64,000 nt of DNA from Proteus penneri. Its GTDB lineage: Bacteria > Pseudomonadota > Gammaproteobacteria > Enterobacterales > Enterobacteriaceae. A program made the position numbers and the translations under genes. The notes under the pieces were generated by a model. It was given only the letters and a program-made list of their open reading frames with translations, was not told where the DNA came from and searched no databases. The DNA lies in assembly GCF_003144535.1 (NCBI RefSeq), contig NZ_PHFJ01000001.1, positions 62,001 to 126,000 of the forward strand, in the 5' to 3' direction. Within the stretch, counting starts at the first letter, position 1; every line of letters starts with the position of its first letter. This document shows positions 37,551 to 48,990 of this stretch, in pieces.

Positions 37551-39695
37551 TTATGCGTTTTCTTGTTGGCTTGCTTGAATTGCTGTTAACGCAACGGTGT
37601 AGACGATATCGTCTACTAATGCACCACGAGAAAGGTCATTCACTGGTTTACGCATACCTTGTAACATTGGTCCGATTGAAACCAAGTCAGCTGAACGTTG
37701 TACCGCTTTATAAGTGGTGTTACCGGTGTTCAGATCAGGGAAGATAAACACAGTTGCTTTACCTGCAACTGGTGAGTTTGGTGCTTTAGATTTAGCAACA
37801 TCAGCCATAACAGCTGCGTCGTATTGTAAAGGACCATCAATCATCAGATCAGGGCGTTTTTCTTGTGCTAAACGTGTCGCTTCACGAACTTTCTCTACAT
37901 CGCTACCTGCACCAGAGTTACCAGTAGAATAAGAGATCATCGCAACGCGTGGGTCGATACCGAATGCAATTGCAGAGTCTGCAGATTGAATTGCGATTTC
38001 AGCCAGTTGTTCTGCTGTTGGATCTGGGTTAATTGCACAGTCACCATAAACATAAACTTGTTCAGGTAACAGCATAAAGAACACAGAAGACACTAATGAG
38101 CTACCTGGTGCAGTTTTGATTAACTGTAATGGTGGGCGAATAGTGTTAGCAGTTGTATGAACAGCACCAGAAACTAGGCCGTCTACTTCGCCTTTTTCTA
38201 GCATTAATGTGCCTAGAACAACGTTATCTTCTAACTGTTCACGAGCAACAACTTCTGTCATACCTTTATTTTTGCGTAGTTCAACTAAGCGAGGTACATA
38301 GATTTCACGCACTTCTTTAGGATTGACTAACTCAATACCTGTGCCTAATTCAACACCTTGTGCAGTTGCTACGCGACGAATTTCTTCAGGATCACCTAAC
38401 AGTACGCAAGTCGCGATACCACGATCAGCACAAATTGCTGCGGCTTTAACAGTACGTGGCTCATCACCTTCTGGTAAAACGATACGTTTTTTCGCTTTAC
38501 GTGCTAATTCTGTTAATTGATAACGGAATGCTGGTGGTGATAAACGGTTAGGGCGTTCAGAGTTAGCAGTCAGTGAATCAATCCATTGTGTATTGATATG
38601 TTGAGCAACGTAGTTCTGAATTTTTTCAATACGTTCATGGTCATCAGCAGGCACTTCTAAGCTAAAGCTTTGCAGATTTAAAGAGGTCTGCCAAGTGTTC
38701 GCATTAACCATAAAGATTGGTAAACCAGTTTCGAATGCACGTTCACAAAGTTGTTTGATAGGCGCATCGATTTGGTAACCACCAGTTAGTAGGATTGCAC
38801 CAATTTCAACGCCATTCATTGCAGCAAGGCACGCTGAAACTAATACATCTGGGCGATCCGCTGAAGTCACTAAAAGTGAACCTGGACGGAAGTGCTCTAA
38901 CATGTGTGGAATACTGCGGGCACAGAAAGTGACAGACTTAATACGACGAGTTTCAATATCGCCTTTATTGACGATAGTCGCATTTAAGTGTTTTGCCATA
39001 TCTGTTGCACGAGTAGCGATTAAATCGAAGTTCCATGGAATGCAACCCAGTAAAGGCAGGGGGCTGTTTTTTTCGATGGTTTTTAAATCGACATTAGAGA
39101 TAATCGCTTTACTTGAATCATCAAAGATTTCAGATAAGTCAGGGCGAGTACGGCCTTGATCATCAACAGGTGCATTTAGTTTGTTAACAATAACACCAGT
39201 GATATTTTGGTTTTTTACACCGCCGAATTCAGCACGCGCAAATTCGATACGCTCTTTTAGCTGTTCAACCGTGTTGTTACCTAGCGCAGTAACAAAAACA
39301 ATTTCAGCACCTAATGTTTTTGCAATTTCATAGTTTAATGATTGTGCAAAAGGGTGCTTACGCATAGGTACCAGACCTTCGATGAGAACAACTTCTGCAT
39401 CAGTGGTATTTTCATGGTATCTAGCAACAATTTCTTCCATCAAAACATCTTTTTGGTTTGAGCTGAGTAGAGACTCAACATAATCCATGTTTAAAGGTTC
39501 TGATGATTGAATAGTGGAGTGAGAGTGGATAATCGCAGTTGTCTGATCTAAAGCGCCTTTTACACGAGGTTGTGCAATTGGTTTGAACACGCTAAGGCGA
39601 ACGCCTTTTTGTTCCATAGAACGGATAACACCCAAGCTGACGCTGGTTAAACCTACGCGTGTATCAGTTGGGACTAACATAATTGTACGGGACAC
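37551..39695 (-). CDS. pta: Phosphate acetyltransferase Pta
   Basis: Interconverts acetyl-CoA and acetyl-phosphate; with AckA it forms the acetate overflow and assimilation route. It has 714 residues, exactly the E. coli length, when started at the GTG at 39695, which has AAAGAGG seven bases upstream; the longer frame to 39767 would run into the ackA-pta spacer. The N-terminal P-loop-like domain ([22 protein letters not shown]), the DRTGG-type middle domain and the C-terminal PTA domain ([29 protein letters not shown]) appear in order. It is co-transcribed downstream of ackA. Confidence 0.97.
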   Translation of the reverse strand: MSRTIMLVPTDTRVGLTSVSLGVIRSMEQKGVRLSVFKPIAQPRVKGALDQTTAIIHSHSTIQSSEPLNMDYVESLLSSNQKDVLMEEIVARYHENTTDAEVVLIEGLVPMRKHPFAQSLNYEIAKTLGAEIVFVTALGNNTVEQLKERIEFARAEFGGVKNQNITGVIVNKLNAPVDDQGRTRPDLSEIFDDSSKAIISNVDLKTIEKNSPLPLLGCIPWNFDLIATRATDMAKHLNATIVNKGDIETRRIKSVTFCARSIPHMLEHFRPGSLLVTSADRPDVLVSACLAAMNGVEIGAILLTGGYQIDAPIKQLCERAFETGLPIFMVNANTWQTSLNLQSFSLEVPADDHERIEKIQNYVAQHINTQWIDSLTANSERPNRLSPPAFRYQLTELARKAKKRIVLPEGDEPRTVKAAAICADRGIATCVLLGDPEEIRRVATAQGVELGTGIELVNPKEVREIYVPRLVELRKNKGMTEVVAREQLEDNVVLGTLMLEKGEVDGLVSGAVHTTANTIRPPLQLIKTAPGSSLVSSVFFMLLPEQVYVYGDCAINPDPTAEQLAEIAIQSADSAIAFGIDPRVAMISYSTGNSGAGSDVEKVREATRLAQEKRPDLMIDGPLQYDAAVMADVAKSKAPNSPVAGKATVFIFPDLNTGNTTYKAVQRSADLVSIGPMLQGMRKPVNDLSRGALVDDIVYTVALTAIQASQQENA

Positions 39696-39738
39696 GGAAA
39701 CCTCTTTAAATATCGGTTGCTCGTTATGTAAAACAGTA

Positions 39739-39759
39739 CTGCCAGCATGACACTGGCAG
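39739..39759 (-). other. Stem-loop in the ackA-pta spacer
   Basis: CTGCCAG/CTGGCAG with a 7-base loop lies in the 77 bases between ackA and pta. There is no T-run, so it is more likely an RNA-processing or stabilising hairpin than a terminator. Confidence 0.5.
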
Positions 39760-39772
39760 CACATCAAAGAGC

Positions 39773-40975
39773 TTAAGCGGTCAGGCGACTTGCGTCCTGA
39801 GCGATAACTAACTCTTCGTTAGTTGGGATAACAACAGCAAGACGGCTGTTATCGGTAGTGATAGTGCCTGATTTGCCGAAACGTGCATCTAAGTTACGTT
39901 GATGATCAACTTCAAAACCTAATAGAGCCAGTTTTTTCAGAGATAATTCACGAACCATTGCTGCGTTTTCACCGATACCACCAGTAAAGATAATCGCATC
40001 TAAACGACCTTCCATCAGTGCACAGTAAGAACCGATGTATTTCGCTAAACGATGGCAGTAAACGTCCATTGCACGTTTAGCATCTGCTTTAGTGTCGTAG
40101 TTATCTTCAACATAACGGCAGTCACTAGTGACTTCTGTTAAACCTAACAGACCAGATTCTTTAGTCAGCAGTTTATTGATGTCTTCAACACTCATACCTA
40201 AAGTATCGTGTAAATGGAACACGATAGCAGGATCGATATCACCACTACGAGTACCCATTACTAAACCTTCTAATGGAGTCAGACCCATAGAGGTATCAAC
40301 ACATTTACCGTTAACAACAGCAGAAACAGAACCACCATTACCTAAGTGGCAAGTGATCACGTTCAGTTCGTCAACAGGTTTGTTTAACATTTTAGCGGCT
40401 TCACGAGAAACATAGAAATGGCTAGTTCCGTGAGCACCGTAACGACGGATGCTGTGATCTTTATATAAGCTGTATGGCAGTGCATACAGATAAGCTTCTT
40501 CTGGCATTGTTTGGTGGAATGCAGTGTCAAATACCGCAACCATTTTCTCAATTAAATGAGGGAATGCTTTACGCGCTTCTTCAATACCAATAAGGTGAGC
40601 TGGGTTATGTAATGGAGCAAATGGGATAGCAGCTTCAATACCTTTGATAACTTCGTCAGTGATCACGACAGATTTAGTGAATTTCTCACCACCGTGAACA
40701 ATACGGTGACCAATTGAAGCGATTTGTGCAGACAGTTCTGGTTTTTCAGCCAGAATAGTATTTACGATAAAGTTTAATGCTTCGCTATGAGCAGCACCTG
40801 CGCCTAACGCAGCTTCATGTTTTTGGCCATCCATTTTCCACTTCAGGCGGGCTTCAGGAAGGTTGAAGCATTCAGCCAAACCTGACAGGAATTCTTCACC
40901 ATTTTCTGGGTTGATAATTGCAAATTTAAGAGAAGAACTACCGCAGTTCAGTACCAGCACCAGCTTACTTGACAT
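39773..40975 (-). CDS. ackA: Acetate kinase AckA
   Basis: Transfers phosphate between acetyl-phosphate and ADP, yielding acetate and ATP. It has 400 residues, the E. coli length. The N-terminal [16 protein letters not shown], the active-site block [18 protein letters not shown], the [37 protein letters not shown] region and the ASKHA-fold [14 protein letters not shown] are all visible. It heads the ackA-pta operon and is divergent from yfbV, as in E. coli. Confidence 0.97.
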   Translation of the reverse strand: MSSKLVLVLNCGSSSLKFAIINPENGEEFLSGLAECFNLPEARLKWKMDGQKHEAALGAGAAHSEALNFIVNTILAEKPELSAQIASIGHRIVHGGEKFTKSVVITDEVIKGIEAAIPFAPLHNPAHLIGIEEARKAFPHLIEKMVAVFDTAFHQTMPEEAYLYALPYSLYKDHSIRRYGAHGTSHFYVSREAAKMLNKPVDELNVITCHLGNGGSVSAVVNGKCVDTSMGLTPLEGLVMGTRSGDIDPAIVFHLHDTLGMSVEDINKLLTKESGLLGLTEVTSDCRYVEDNYDTKADAKRAMDVYCHRLAKYIGSYCALMEGRLDAIIFTGGIGENAAMVRELSLKKLALLGFEVDHQRNLDARFGKSGTITTDNSRLAVVIPTNEELVIAQDASRLTA

Positions 40976-41367
40976 GGAATTACCTATTTATCTTGTTGTC
41001 GTAGTGTCTTTTATATTATAAAGACGGTGGTTAATAAAACGTCAATCATAAAAGCCTATCGCATTACTATGATGACATTAATGACGCGCATCATGCTTAA
41101 AGTAAAAAACTTGATGCTAATTATAGTTGCCAATCATTAATTGGACGATTTTTATTCACCCATTAACTTTTCGCGTTAAAATCGGCGAAAAGGGTTGAAA
41201 ATCACGCCGGCAAACAAAATATAGCGCTTTATTGCCACAAACCTTTAGAATGGGCACAGGATACAGAGTAAAGGCAACAAAGACAAAATATACTTAATTC
41301 TACTAAAAGATTTTTATTCTTTATAGATATTTTTTAAAAGTTACAGAAGAAATTGATTGAGGTCATT
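40976..41367. other. ackA-yfbV divergent intergenic region
   Basis: About 390 bases with no open frame. An 8-base inverted repeat, CTTTTCGC (41167-41174) and GCGAAAAG (41185-41192), lies near the middle, and the rest is AT-rich. The ackA promoter should be here, but I find no site that I could assign to ArcA or FNR with confidence. Confidence 0.5.
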
Positions 41368-41823
41368 ATGAGCGAACCGACAGTGACTCCCCCAGGCTTT
41401 TTTAAGAAGCTTCGATTGGGTAACGAGTATTTAAAAACCTGGCCGGTTGAAAAGCAATTAGCGCCTGTTTTCCCTGAAAATCGTATTGTCAAAGCCACAC
41501 GTTTTGGTATTCGTTATATGCCACCTATTGCTATTTTTACAATGACATGGCAAATCGCATTAGGCGGTAATTTAGGGCCTGCAATTACAACGGCGTTATT
41601 TGCCTGTAGTCTGCCAATGCAAGGGTTGTGGTGGTTAGGTAAGCGTGCAGCAACGCCACTTCCAGCTACGTTATTACGCTGGTTTTATGAAATTCGAGAG
41701 AAATTTGAAGAAGCAGGCATTGCTTTAGCACCAGTCGAACAAACGCCGACGTACCTTTCTTTAGCCCATTTATTAAAACGCGCTTTTAAGCAACTTGATC
41801 GTTCTTTTCTTGATGATGTGTAG
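41368..41823 (+). CDS. yfbV: UPF0208 membrane protein YfbV
   Basis: A 151-residue inner-membrane protein, as in E. coli, with two central hydrophobic segments (about 45-65 and 70-90). In E. coli it is reported to limit the MatP-organised Ter macrodomain. The block [29 protein letters not shown] is typical. The ATG at 41368 follows GAGG; a TTG five codons earlier is rejected. It is divergent from ackA in the E. coli order. Confidence 0.94.
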   Translation: MSEPTVTPPGFFKKLRLGNEYLKTWPVEKQLAPVFPENRIVKATRFGIRYMPPIAIFTMTWQIALGGNLGPAITTALFACSLPMQGLWWLGKRAATPLPATLLRWFYEIREKFEEAGIALAPVEQTPTYLSLAHLLKRAFKQLDRSFLDDV

Positions 41824-41962
41824 AACATTTGTTCTACCTTCTTCGTTGGTCATGATTGTCATCAGAATTACCCCGTTGAGATCAAAAAACGCGTAGTTAA
41901 CACTACTCAATACTTTTGATTAATGTCATTCTCTCCTCAATGATTTCTTTGGAGAATTAATG

Positions 41963-42457
41963 ATGGAAATGACACACGCACAACGCTTGATCCTCTCTAA
42001 TCAATACAAAATGATGACTATGATGGATCCTGATAACGCTGAACGTTATCGTCGCTATCAGACAATCATTGAACGCGGTTACGGATTACAATTACGTGAA
42101 CTAGACCGTGATTTTGATGAAATGTCTGAGGAGACTTGCCGTACCATTATTAACGTCATGGAAATGTACCATGCACTGCAAGTTTCTCGCGATAACTTAA
42201 AAGATCAAGAAATGCCTGATGCTCGTCGTGTTGCATTTATTGGCTTTGATGCGGCGACAGAATCTCGCTATCTTAGTTATGTGCGTTTTATGGTGAATAC
42301 AGAAGGGCGTTATACACATTTTGATAGTGGCAGTCATGGTTTTAACTCACAAACACCAATGTGGGAAAAATACCAGAGAATGCTGGCTGTTTGGTTAGCG
42401 TGCCCTCGTCAATATCACCTTAGCGTCGTTGAAATCCAACAAATTCTTAATGCGTAA
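41963..42457 (+). CDS. yfbU: UPF0304 family protein YfbU
   Basis: A 164-residue soluble helical protein, near-identical in pattern to E. coli YfbU, where overproduction is reported as toxic but no activity is known. The conserved [31 protein letters not shown] opens it. Two adjacent ATGs exist (41960, 41963); the second is chosen for its 8-base spacing from GGAG and agreement with the E. coli N-terminus. It lies between yfbV and yfbT. Confidence 0.93.
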   Translation: MEMTHAQRLILSNQYKMMTMMDPDNAERYRRYQTIIERGYGLQLRELDRDFDEMSEETCRTIINVMEMYHALQVSRDNLKDQEMPDARRVAFIGFDAATESRYLSYVRFMVNTEGRYTHFDSGSHGFNSQTPMWEKYQRMLAVWLACPRQYHLSVVEIQQILNA

Positions 42458-42491
42458 TAAGTAACGCATCATTCTAAGGTAGGCATAAATT

Positions 42492-43154
42492 ATGGCGATC
42501 ACATGTAAAGGTTTTCTATTTGATTTAGATGGAACATTAGTCGATTCATTACCTGTTGTTGAACATTGCTGGGCGTTATTTGGTGAACGCGTTGGCGTAT
42601 CAACACAAGAGATTAATGACTACATCCATGGAAAGCCTGCTATTGAGTCGATTCGCCATTTTATGCCTAATGCTACCGAACAAGAGATAACAGAAACTTT
42701 TCGTTGGTTAGAAAAATTAGAATCAACACAAACAGAAGGTTTAGCACCACTTCCGGGGTCTATTGAGTTAATTAATCGCCTTAATGACTTAAATATTCCA
42801 TGGGCGATTGTCACATCTGGTACTGTTCCTATCGCCTCAACGCGCCAATCTGTCACGGGTATCCCTGAACCTAAGCATTGGGTTACCGCGGAATGTATTA
42901 GTAAAGGTAAACCTAATCCTGAGCCTTATCTTTTAGGTGCCAAAAAATTGGGTTTATTGCCACAGGATTGTGTGGTTTTTGAAGATGCTGCAGCGGGTAT
43001 TTACTCTGGTTTAGATGCAGGATGTCAAGTCGTTGCTGTTCATGCACCTCTTTCTCTCCCTCGCCGCAATGAGATTCATTTAATCATTGATTCTTTAAAC
43101 AATATTCAAATCGAGAAGCAAGCTGAAAAAGTGATAATAACGCACAAAAGATAG
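42492..43154 (+). CDS. hxpA: HAD-family hexitol/sugar phosphatase (YfbT, HxpA)
   Basis: A 220-residue haloacid dehalogenase phosphatase, homologous to E. coli YfbT (216), which prefers sugar and sugar-alcohol phosphates. The nucleophile Asp is in GFLFDLDGTLVDSLP at the N-terminus, motif II is IVTSGTVPIA, the Lys motif is ISKGKPNPEPY, and the final acidic motif is VVFEDAAAGI. A small helical cap lies between motifs I and II. It starts 34 bases after yfbU, likely in one transcript. Confidence 0.93.
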   Translation: MAITCKGFLFDLDGTLVDSLPVVEHCWALFGERVGVSTQEINDYIHGKPAIESIRHFMPNATEQEITETFRWLEKLESTQTEGLAPLPGSIELINRLNDLNIPWAIVTSGTVPIASTRQSVTGIPEPKHWVTAECISKGKPNPEPYLLGAKKLGLLPQDCVVFEDAAAGIYSGLDAGCQVVAVHAPLSLPRRNEIHLIIDSLNNIQIEKQAEKVIITHKR

Positions 43155-43263
43155 TCTTTTCTTTGATCATATTAGAAGATTTATTGTTGTAAAAATGGTC
43201 TACTTATCAATGTAGTGAATTGATGTCTTAACTTGTTTTCACTTATTGCTGATCGAGGCCATT

Positions 43264-45093
43264 TTGAATAGCGAATTATTATGGGTTTTAAGCCTGCTAT
43301 TGATAGCTATTGTCCTTTTTACGACCAACAAAATCCGCATGGATGTGGTCGCTTTACTTGTCATTATCGCATTCGTTCTTAGTGGAACTCTCTCATTAAA
43401 TGAAGCCACGGTAGGATTTAGCGATCCAAACGTATTGCTTATTGCTGCCCTTTTTGTTATTGGCGAAGGGTTAGTGAGAACGGGCGTGGCTTATCAAATG
43501 GGGGACTGGCTGGTACGTGTCGCGGGTAATAGTGAAGTTAAAATGCTTGTGCTATTAATGATATGCGTAGCAAGTCTAGGTGCTTTCATGAGTTCAACTG
43601 GCGTTGTCGCAATATTTATTCCTGTTGTCTTGAGTGTTGCAGCTCGAATGAAAACATCACCCGGTCGTTTAATGATGCCGTTAGGTTTTGCTGGATTGAT
43701 TAGTGGATTAATGACCTTAGTGGCAACGCCACCTAATATGGTTGTTAACAGTGAATTAGTTAGAGAGGGGTTACCGAGTTTTCAGTTTTTCTCTATTACG
43801 CCTATTGGTATCGCCGTATTATTCGCAGGCATTCTTTATATGTTGGTAGTACGTCGCTGGCTAGGAAATAACGATAATGGTAAACAAAAAGAAGCTTATC
43901 GCCGTACTTTCCGTGATCTTATTCGTGATTATCAGTTAGCGGGGCGTGCTCGCCGTTTAGCTATTCGTAAAGGCTCTCCACTGATAGGTCATTCACTTGA
44001 TGAATTACACTTACGTTCACGTTATGGTGCAAACGTTGTCGGTATTGAACGCTGGAGGCGTTTTCGGCGTGTGATGGTCAGTGCAACGGGAGGCACTGAA
44101 TTAAGAGAGCGAGATGTTCTATTAGTTGATATGTCCGCTAGTGATGTCGATTTACGTGAGTTTTGCCGTGAACAAATGTTAGAGCCAATGGTCTTGCGAG
44201 GCGAATATTTTTCTGAACAATCTCGTGATGTAGGGCTTGCTGAAGTATCCATGAATCCAGATTCAGAGTTATTAGGCAAATCATTAAGAGAGATTAAATT
44301 CCGTACTCGCTACGGATTAAACGTGGTTGCTATTCGCCGTGAAGGAAGTGCCTTACCGGGTAAAATTGTCGATGAGCCATTACGCCTTGGTGATGTGTTA
44401 TTAGTGATTGGTGATTGGAAACTTATTCGGATTTTATCAACCAAACCACGTAATTTTATCGTGTTAAATTTAGCGGCAGAAATTGAAACTGTGGCGCCTG
44501 CTTCATCTCAAGCTCCTCATGCACTATTTTCGTTAGCGTTAATGGTGGCATTGATGGTAACGAATGAAGTCCCTAACTTTATTGCAGCACTTATTGCTTG
44601 TTTATTAATGGGTAAATTCCGTTGTATTGATATGGAAAGTGCTTATCGTTCTATTCATTGGCCAAGCATTATTTTAATTGTCGGTATGATGCCTTTTGCT
44701 GCAGCACTACAAAAAACAGGCGGCATAGAGCTTATTGTTAATGGCTTAATGGATGTGGCAGGTAGTGCTGGTCCTCAAGTGATGTTGGTGTGTTTATTTA
44801 TACTTTGTGCATCCATTGGGTTGTTTATTTCAAATACCGCGACTGCGGTATTAATGGCACCGATTGCGATAGCAGCAGCGAATCAAATGAATGTTTCTCC
44901 ATTACCATTTGCAATGGTGATTGGTGTTGCAGCATCTGCGGCATTTATGACGCCTGTTTCATCACCCGTTAATACGCTTATTCTTGAGCCGGGGGGATAT
45001 AAGTTTGCCGATTTTATTAAGATTGGAGTGCCATTTACGGTTATTGTGATGTTGATTAGTGTCTTCTTGATCCCGCTATTATTCCCATTCTAA
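43264..45093 (+). CDS. yfbS: Putative divalent-anion/Na+ symporter YfbS with RCK domains
   Basis: Membrane transporter of 609 residues (E. coli 610) of the CitMHS/DASS-like ion transporter superfamily, substrate unknown. Two blocks of membrane helices (about 1-200 and 400-609) enclose two TrkA-C (RCK) cytosolic domains, seen in [34 protein letters not shown] and its repeat [24 protein letters not shown]. The TTG at 43264 is preferred: it has GAGG five bases upstream and gives (M)NSELLWVLS, matching E. coli. The TTG at 43246 lacks a site. Confidence 0.93.
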   Translation: MNSELLWVLSLLLIAIVLFTTNKIRMDVVALLVIIAFVLSGTLSLNEATVGFSDPNVLLIAALFVIGEGLVRTGVAYQMGDWLVRVAGNSEVKMLVLLMICVASLGAFMSSTGVVAIFIPVVLSVAARMKTSPGRLMMPLGFAGLISGLMTLVATPPNMVVNSELVREGLPSFQFFSITPIGIAVLFAGILYMLVVRRWLGNNDNGKQKEAYRRTFRDLIRDYQLAGRARRLAIRKGSPLIGHSLDELHLRSRYGANVVGIERWRRFRRVMVSATGGTELRERDVLLVDMSASDVDLREFCREQMLEPMVLRGEYFSEQSRDVGLAEVSMNPDSELLGKSLREIKFRTRYGLNVVAIRREGSALPGKIVDEPLRLGDVLLVIGDWKLIRILSTKPRNFIVLNLAAEIETVAPASSQAPHALFSLALMVALMVTNEVPNFIAALIACLLMGKFRCIDMESAYRSIHWPSIILIVGMMPFAAALQKTGGIELIVNGLMDVAGSAGPQVMLVCLFILCASIGLFISNTATAVLMAPIAIAAANQMNVSPLPFAMVIGVAASAAFMTPVSSPVNTLILEPGGYKFADFIKIGVPFTVIVMLISVFLIPLLFPF

Positions 45094-45117
45094 ATATCAA
45101 TACTTTTGTTTTGCTGA

Positions 45118-45151
45118 AACGCTGTTTGTTAATTAATAAACAGCGTTTTTT
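45118..45151 (+). terminator. Intrinsic terminator after yfbS
   Basis: A perfect 10-base stem AACGCTGTTT / AAACAGCGTT with a 10-base loop leads into six or more T, 24 bases after the yfbS stop. Confidence 0.92.
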
Positions 45152-45275
45152 ATTTATTAGGCGGTGGTTTTTATTTGATGTATGTGTTGTATCTATGAGT
45201 GTGTGTTTTTTGACATATCTTACCAAGAAGAGGGAATACTATTTGGAGTATTAATAGTACAGTTGGAGAGTTTAA

Positions 45276-46148
45276 ATGAGCGGAACAAATGGTGTGCAAC
45301 CTACAAATATGGGTGTGGTATTTCTTGGTCAAATAAAAAATGAATCTAAACAGTATGGAAGTTTATCAAAAGCTGTATCCTTTATTGGTAATACATTTAG
45401 AAATTTTCTAGGTTTAAATAAAATTAAAGATATAGTATCAGATAATAGTTCTAATAATACTTATTATACAGCAAATATGTATGGTGAAAATAATAACGTT
45501 AGTTCAACGGAAAATAATTTTATATTACCTGACATCAATAATAATTCGAATCCAATATATCCTCATTTATCGGAAAAAATTCAAGTCGTTAAATTATCAA
45601 CTTTTTTCGATAAAAAAAATGATAATAATTCAGAAAGTAAAACTCAGTTAAAACAATCTATTAAATATCAAGATAATCAATCTACTGAGAGTGATGTAAT
45701 AATTAGAGAATACCACAAGGATTCTAGAGTTAGAAAGAAAAAAGAGAACGAACAATCAATGGTTAATAGTGATAAAGTAGAAGATAGACTCTCTGCATAT
45801 AGAAAGGAATTTATTAATGAAAAAAAATCTGAGAATGCAGTAGATAAAGAATATAATGATATAAAAGAAAGATATAATTTAAAAAATAGCGATTATTCTC
45901 TTATAGAGAATAAAATTAAAGATAGCAATGTGTCTAAAGAAGATAAAATTAAGGATATAAAGAAATACTTGGCAGCTCATGATAATTTAATGAAAAATAT
46001 TTCTTTTTGGGAAAAGACTAAAAATTTATTTGGTAAATCAGAAAAAATAAAAACTTTACAGAAAGAACAAAAAACGCATGCTTTAACGATTTATAGGGAA
46101 ACAATTAAAACAGATATAAATATAAACGTCTTACAAGATAAAAGATAA
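45276..46148 (+). CDS. Unknown Asn/Lys-rich protein, probably foreign
   Basis: A 290-residue protein of no family I recognise. It is markedly AT-richer than its neighbours, uses rare ATA and AGA codons often, and is rich in Asn, Lys, Ser and Glu. There is no signal peptide; one mildly hydrophobic N-terminal segment (residues about 28-48, SLSKAVSFIGNTFRNFLGL) is followed by a low-complexity polar region and then a charged helical half (about 145-290) that could form coiled coils. It has its own promoter region, a GGAGAG site before the ATG, and terminators on both sides, so it is an isolated one-gene insertion between yfbS and yfbR. A secreted effector or a mobile remnant is conceivable but unproven. 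Confidence 0.75.
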   Translation: MSGTNGVQPTNMGVVFLGQIKNESKQYGSLSKAVSFIGNTFRNFLGLNKIKDIVSDNSSNNTYYTANMYGENNNVSSTENNFILPDINNNSNPIYPHLSEKIQVVKLSTFFDKKNDNNSESKTQLKQSIKYQDNQSTESDVIIREYHKDSRVRKKKENEQSMVNSDKVEDRLSAYRKEFINEKKSENAVDKEYNDIKERYNLKNSDYSLIENKIKDSNVSKEDKIKDIKKYLAAHDNLMKNISFWEKTKNLFGKSEKIKTLQKEQKTHALTIYRETIKTDININVLQDKR

Positions 46149-46161
46149 TATTGTTTTTAGA

Positions 46162-46199
46162 GAAATGAGCACGTTTAATTGTGCTCATTTCGTTTTTTT
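46162..46199 (+). terminator. Intrinsic terminator after the unknown AT-rich gene
   Basis: The perfect 11-base stem GAAATGAGCAC / GTGCTCATTTC with an 8-base loop is followed by GTTTTTTT. It sits between this gene and the convergent yfbR end; the reverse strand lacks a good T-run. Confidence 0.9.
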
Positions 46200-46779
46200 A
46201 TTCACTAATTTCATCCAGCGATAAACTAAATCCCGGTACAAATACCTTCATAAAATAGTCCATCTCAGGACTATGCCTTTCAGCAAGTGTTTTCTCTAAG
46301 CGATTTTTCGCTAAATTAAATTCGCTATTACCTGCCGCTAACTCTTCAAGGCATTTTAAATAAGCGCACAGACTATCTGCTTGCTTAACAATAAACGTTT
46401 CTTCTTCATTATGTAATTGCTCATCAATAAGAGGGCGAAAATCGTCTTGTAATTCTTCGGGTAACATTTCAATTAATTTTTGCTGTGCATATTTTTCTAT
46501 TTTTTTATATTCATGAGCAATTTGAGGATTGTGATATTTAATAGGCGTTGGCATATCGCCAGTGATCACTTCGCTGGCATCATGATACATCGCTTGTAAT
46601 GCAATTCGCTCTGCGTTGACATTACCATCAAATTTACGATTTTTTATCACTGCTAAGGCATGGGCGACAAAAGCGACTTGTAAACTGTGCTCAGACACAT
46701 TTTCTTGGCGAATATTACGCATTAAAGGCCAACGAGTAATGAGTTTTAAGCGAGAAAGGTGGGCAAAAAAGTAACTCAT
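46198..46779 (-). CDS. yfbR: 5'-deoxynucleotidase YfbR
   Basis: HD-domain phosphohydrolase that dephosphorylates deoxyribonucleoside 5'-monophosphates. It has 193 residues (E. coli 199). Metal ligands are visible in [17 protein letters not shown] and [11 protein letters not shown], with a later Asp in [14 protein letters not shown]. The ATG at 46779 gives the family start [22 protein letters not shown] and has GGGAGA upstream; a longer frame to 46914 reads through non-conserved hydrophobic sequence and is rejected. alaA is upstream on the same strand. Confidence 0.95.
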   Translation of the reverse strand: MSYFFAHLSRLKLITRWPLMRNIRQENVSEHSLQVAFVAHALAVIKNRKFDGNVNAERIALQAMYHDASEVITGDMPTPIKYHNPQIAHEYKKIEKYAQQKLIEMLPEELQDDFRPLIDEQLHNEEETFIVKQADSLCAYLKCLEELAAGNSEFNLAKNRLEKTLAERHSPEMDYFMKVFVPGFSLSLDEISE

Positions 46780-46916
46780 AATATCTCCCAATTGCGTGAT
46801 TGAAGACATTATTGTGAGTGGATAATAGATAGATGTAAACATTAATAAAAAAGAAAATAAATAAAACGCAATATAACGTATTGTAATATTGCGTTTTATT
46901 TTAGGTGTAGACAATT

Positions 46917-48131
46917 TTATTGATGATAACCCACAATAAAACGACCAAATTTTTGGATTGCCATATCTAAATCATCTTCACGCGGAAGAGTAACGATACG
47001 GAAATGGTCAGGGTATGGCCAATTAAAGGCAGTACCTTGCACTAATAAGACTTTTTCTTGCAGTAATAAATCAAGGATCATTTTCTGATCGTTTTTAATA
47101 CTGTAGCGGTTAAGGTCTATTTTAGGGAACATATACAATGCCCCCATAGGTTTAACACAAGAAACCCCCGGGATTTGATTAATGAGCTCCCAAGCTCGAT
47201 TGCGTTGTTCGTATAAACGACCACCCGGCAGGATAAATTCACTAATACTTTGATAGCCTCCTAATGCCGTTTGAATAGCATGTTGCATTGGTACGTTGGC
47301 ACATAAACGCATCGATGCCAGCATATCTAAGCCTTCAATATAGCTTTTAGCCTGTTTTTTAGGGCCGTTTAATACCATCCAACCTTGACGGAAACCTGCA
47401 ACACGGTAAGTTTTTGATAAACCATTAAATGTTACGGTTAATAAATCGGGTGCCATGGCAGCGATAGAATGATGTTGTGCATCGTCATACAGAATTTTAT
47501 CGTAGATCTCGTCAGCGAAGATAATCAGGTTGTGTTGACATGCTATTTCAACGATTTCCATCAGAATATCTTTGCTATACACCGCACCTGTTGGGTTATT
47601 TGGGTTGATAATAACAATACCACGGGTATTTTTTGTAATTTTACTACGAATATCATCGAGATCAGGGAACCAACCTTGTTGCTCGTCACACATATAATGA
47701 ACGGCATTTCCCCCAGAAAGGGAAACAGCGGCTGTCCATAATGGGTAATCAGGCGCTGGTACTAGCATTTCATCGCCATTATTCAATAACGCTTGCATCG
47801 CTTGTACGATTAACTCAGAAACACCATTACCAATATAGATGTCTTCAACAGTGATATCTCGCATATCACGAGCTTGATAATGCTGCATGATAGCTTTACG
47901 CGCAGAAAACAGACCTTTAGAGTCACTATAACCCTGAGAGCTTGGTAGATTGCGGATCACATCTACTAAAATTTCATCAGGTGCTTCAAAGCCGAAAGGT
48001 GCTGGGTTACCAATATTGAGTTTTAAAACTTTGTTACCTTCTTCTTCCAGACGTTTTGCCTCTTGCAAAACCGGACCTCTAATGTCGTAACAGACATGTT
48101 CGAGTTTGTTTGATTTTTTAATCTGATTCAT
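46917..48131 (-). CDS. alaA: Glutamate-pyruvate aminotransferase AlaA
   Basis: Main alanine-forming transaminase, using glutamate and pyruvate, PLP-dependent class I/II. The 404-residue form (E. coli AlaA 405) begins at ATG 48131 with [22 protein letters not shown], aligning to E. coli; the longer frame to 48194 adds an unconserved polar tail and is rejected. The PLP Lys lies in [18 protein letters not shown], and [11 protein letters not shown], the cofactor-binding block, is present. It is upstream of yfbR on the same strand with about 135 bases between, and divergent from lrhA. Confidence 0.95.
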   Translation of the reverse strand: MNQIKKSNKLEHVCYDIRGPVLQEAKRLEEEGNKVLKLNIGNPAPFGFEAPDEILVDVIRNLPSSQGYSDSKGLFSARKAIMQHYQARDMRDITVEDIYIGNGVSELIVQAMQALLNNGDEMLVPAPDYPLWTAAVSLSGGNAVHYMCDEQQGWFPDLDDIRSKITKNTRGIVIINPNNPTGAVYSKDILMEIVEIACQHNLIIFADEIYDKILYDDAQHHSIAAMAPDLLTVTFNGLSKTYRVAGFRQGWMVLNGPKKQAKSYIEGLDMLASMRLCANVPMQHAIQTALGGYQSISEFILPGGRLYEQRNRAWELINQIPGVSCVKPMGALYMFPKIDLNRYSIKNDQKMILDLLLQEKVLLVQGTAFNWPYPDHFRIVTLPREDDLDMAIQKFGRFIVGYHQ

Positions 48132-48990
48132 AGCGCGTTTACCTAATAGGGTCTGACTCGTATCTTTATTGTGATTATGGCGACTTAGCGACATTTATCG
48201 CCGGTTGCTATTCATATAGAAAGATACAAATGAAAAGGTTATCCCAGCAAATAACTGTTCTATCACTCTACTCTCACGTTACAAACTTTTGAAGATGCTA
48301 GGTAATTTTTGGTGTAAAAGGTCAGTTTATTCTTGGAATGTTATTTTGATGACTGAATATATTACCTACTGCGAGATTATGTTTCAGACTTGATAAATAA
48401 TCTAGATTGTTATTCTGATGAAAAGGGCCTTTTTAGTGTGTCAATTAGAAATAAGTTGATGTGATAGGTTAGTAAGTGAAATGTTGCATAATCAATTATT
48501 GAATAATTTTATCGGATTTGTATTATCTGACTTAATATATTAAATTTTCAAATAATATGGTTAAATCTACTTTATTCTATAGCAATCAATTAGTTTAAGT
48601 ATAAATTAAATTTAAATCTTAAATTTAGTTTATAGGGGAAAATACTTAAACTTGAATGTATAGTTAAGATAATCTAAATTATTTTCAAAATGTTAAAATT
48701 TATGAATGAGAAAACAATATAGCATGATCTAAGTCTAACTTGTGATGACGGTATAGAGTTCTTTCTTGTGAATATATGAAATGATAATAAAATTTAATTT
48801 GTTACAAAAAGATGCAATTCCTTTCTATCTAGGAGGTGTAAACGATAAGAAACAAATGTAAAGTATTCAGTATGTCTTTGCTCTCCTTTTCAGAGTAAAG
48901 TACAGTCTGAATCGGAAGTCTTTTTAGACTTTTGATATAAAACACCAGGTATATGTAATTTAAAAATCAAAAATAAGTGAAGAATAAACA
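48132..48990. other. Long alaA-lrhA divergent intergenic region
   Basis: About 860 bases, strongly AT-rich. No credible coding frame is present. A near-perfect Shine-Dalgarno sequence AGGAGGTG at 48831 has no start codon at a workable distance. Nearer lrhA are two short hairpins: CTTTGCTCT/AGAGTAAAG with one mismatch (48876-48900) and AAGTCT/AGACTT (48916-48931). A long lrhA leader is known from E. coli, so this may be transcribed. Confidence 0.55.

Noticed and set aside
46780-46914. N-terminal extension of yfbR with a hydrophobic segment
   Set aside because: Not conserved, and a good ribosome site precedes the internal ATG at 46779 that matches the family start.
48831-48861. Strong AGGAGGTG ribosome-site sequence in the lrhA leader
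   Set aside because: The only nearby ATG (48856) is about 18 bases away and is followed directly by TAA; no peptide is encoded.
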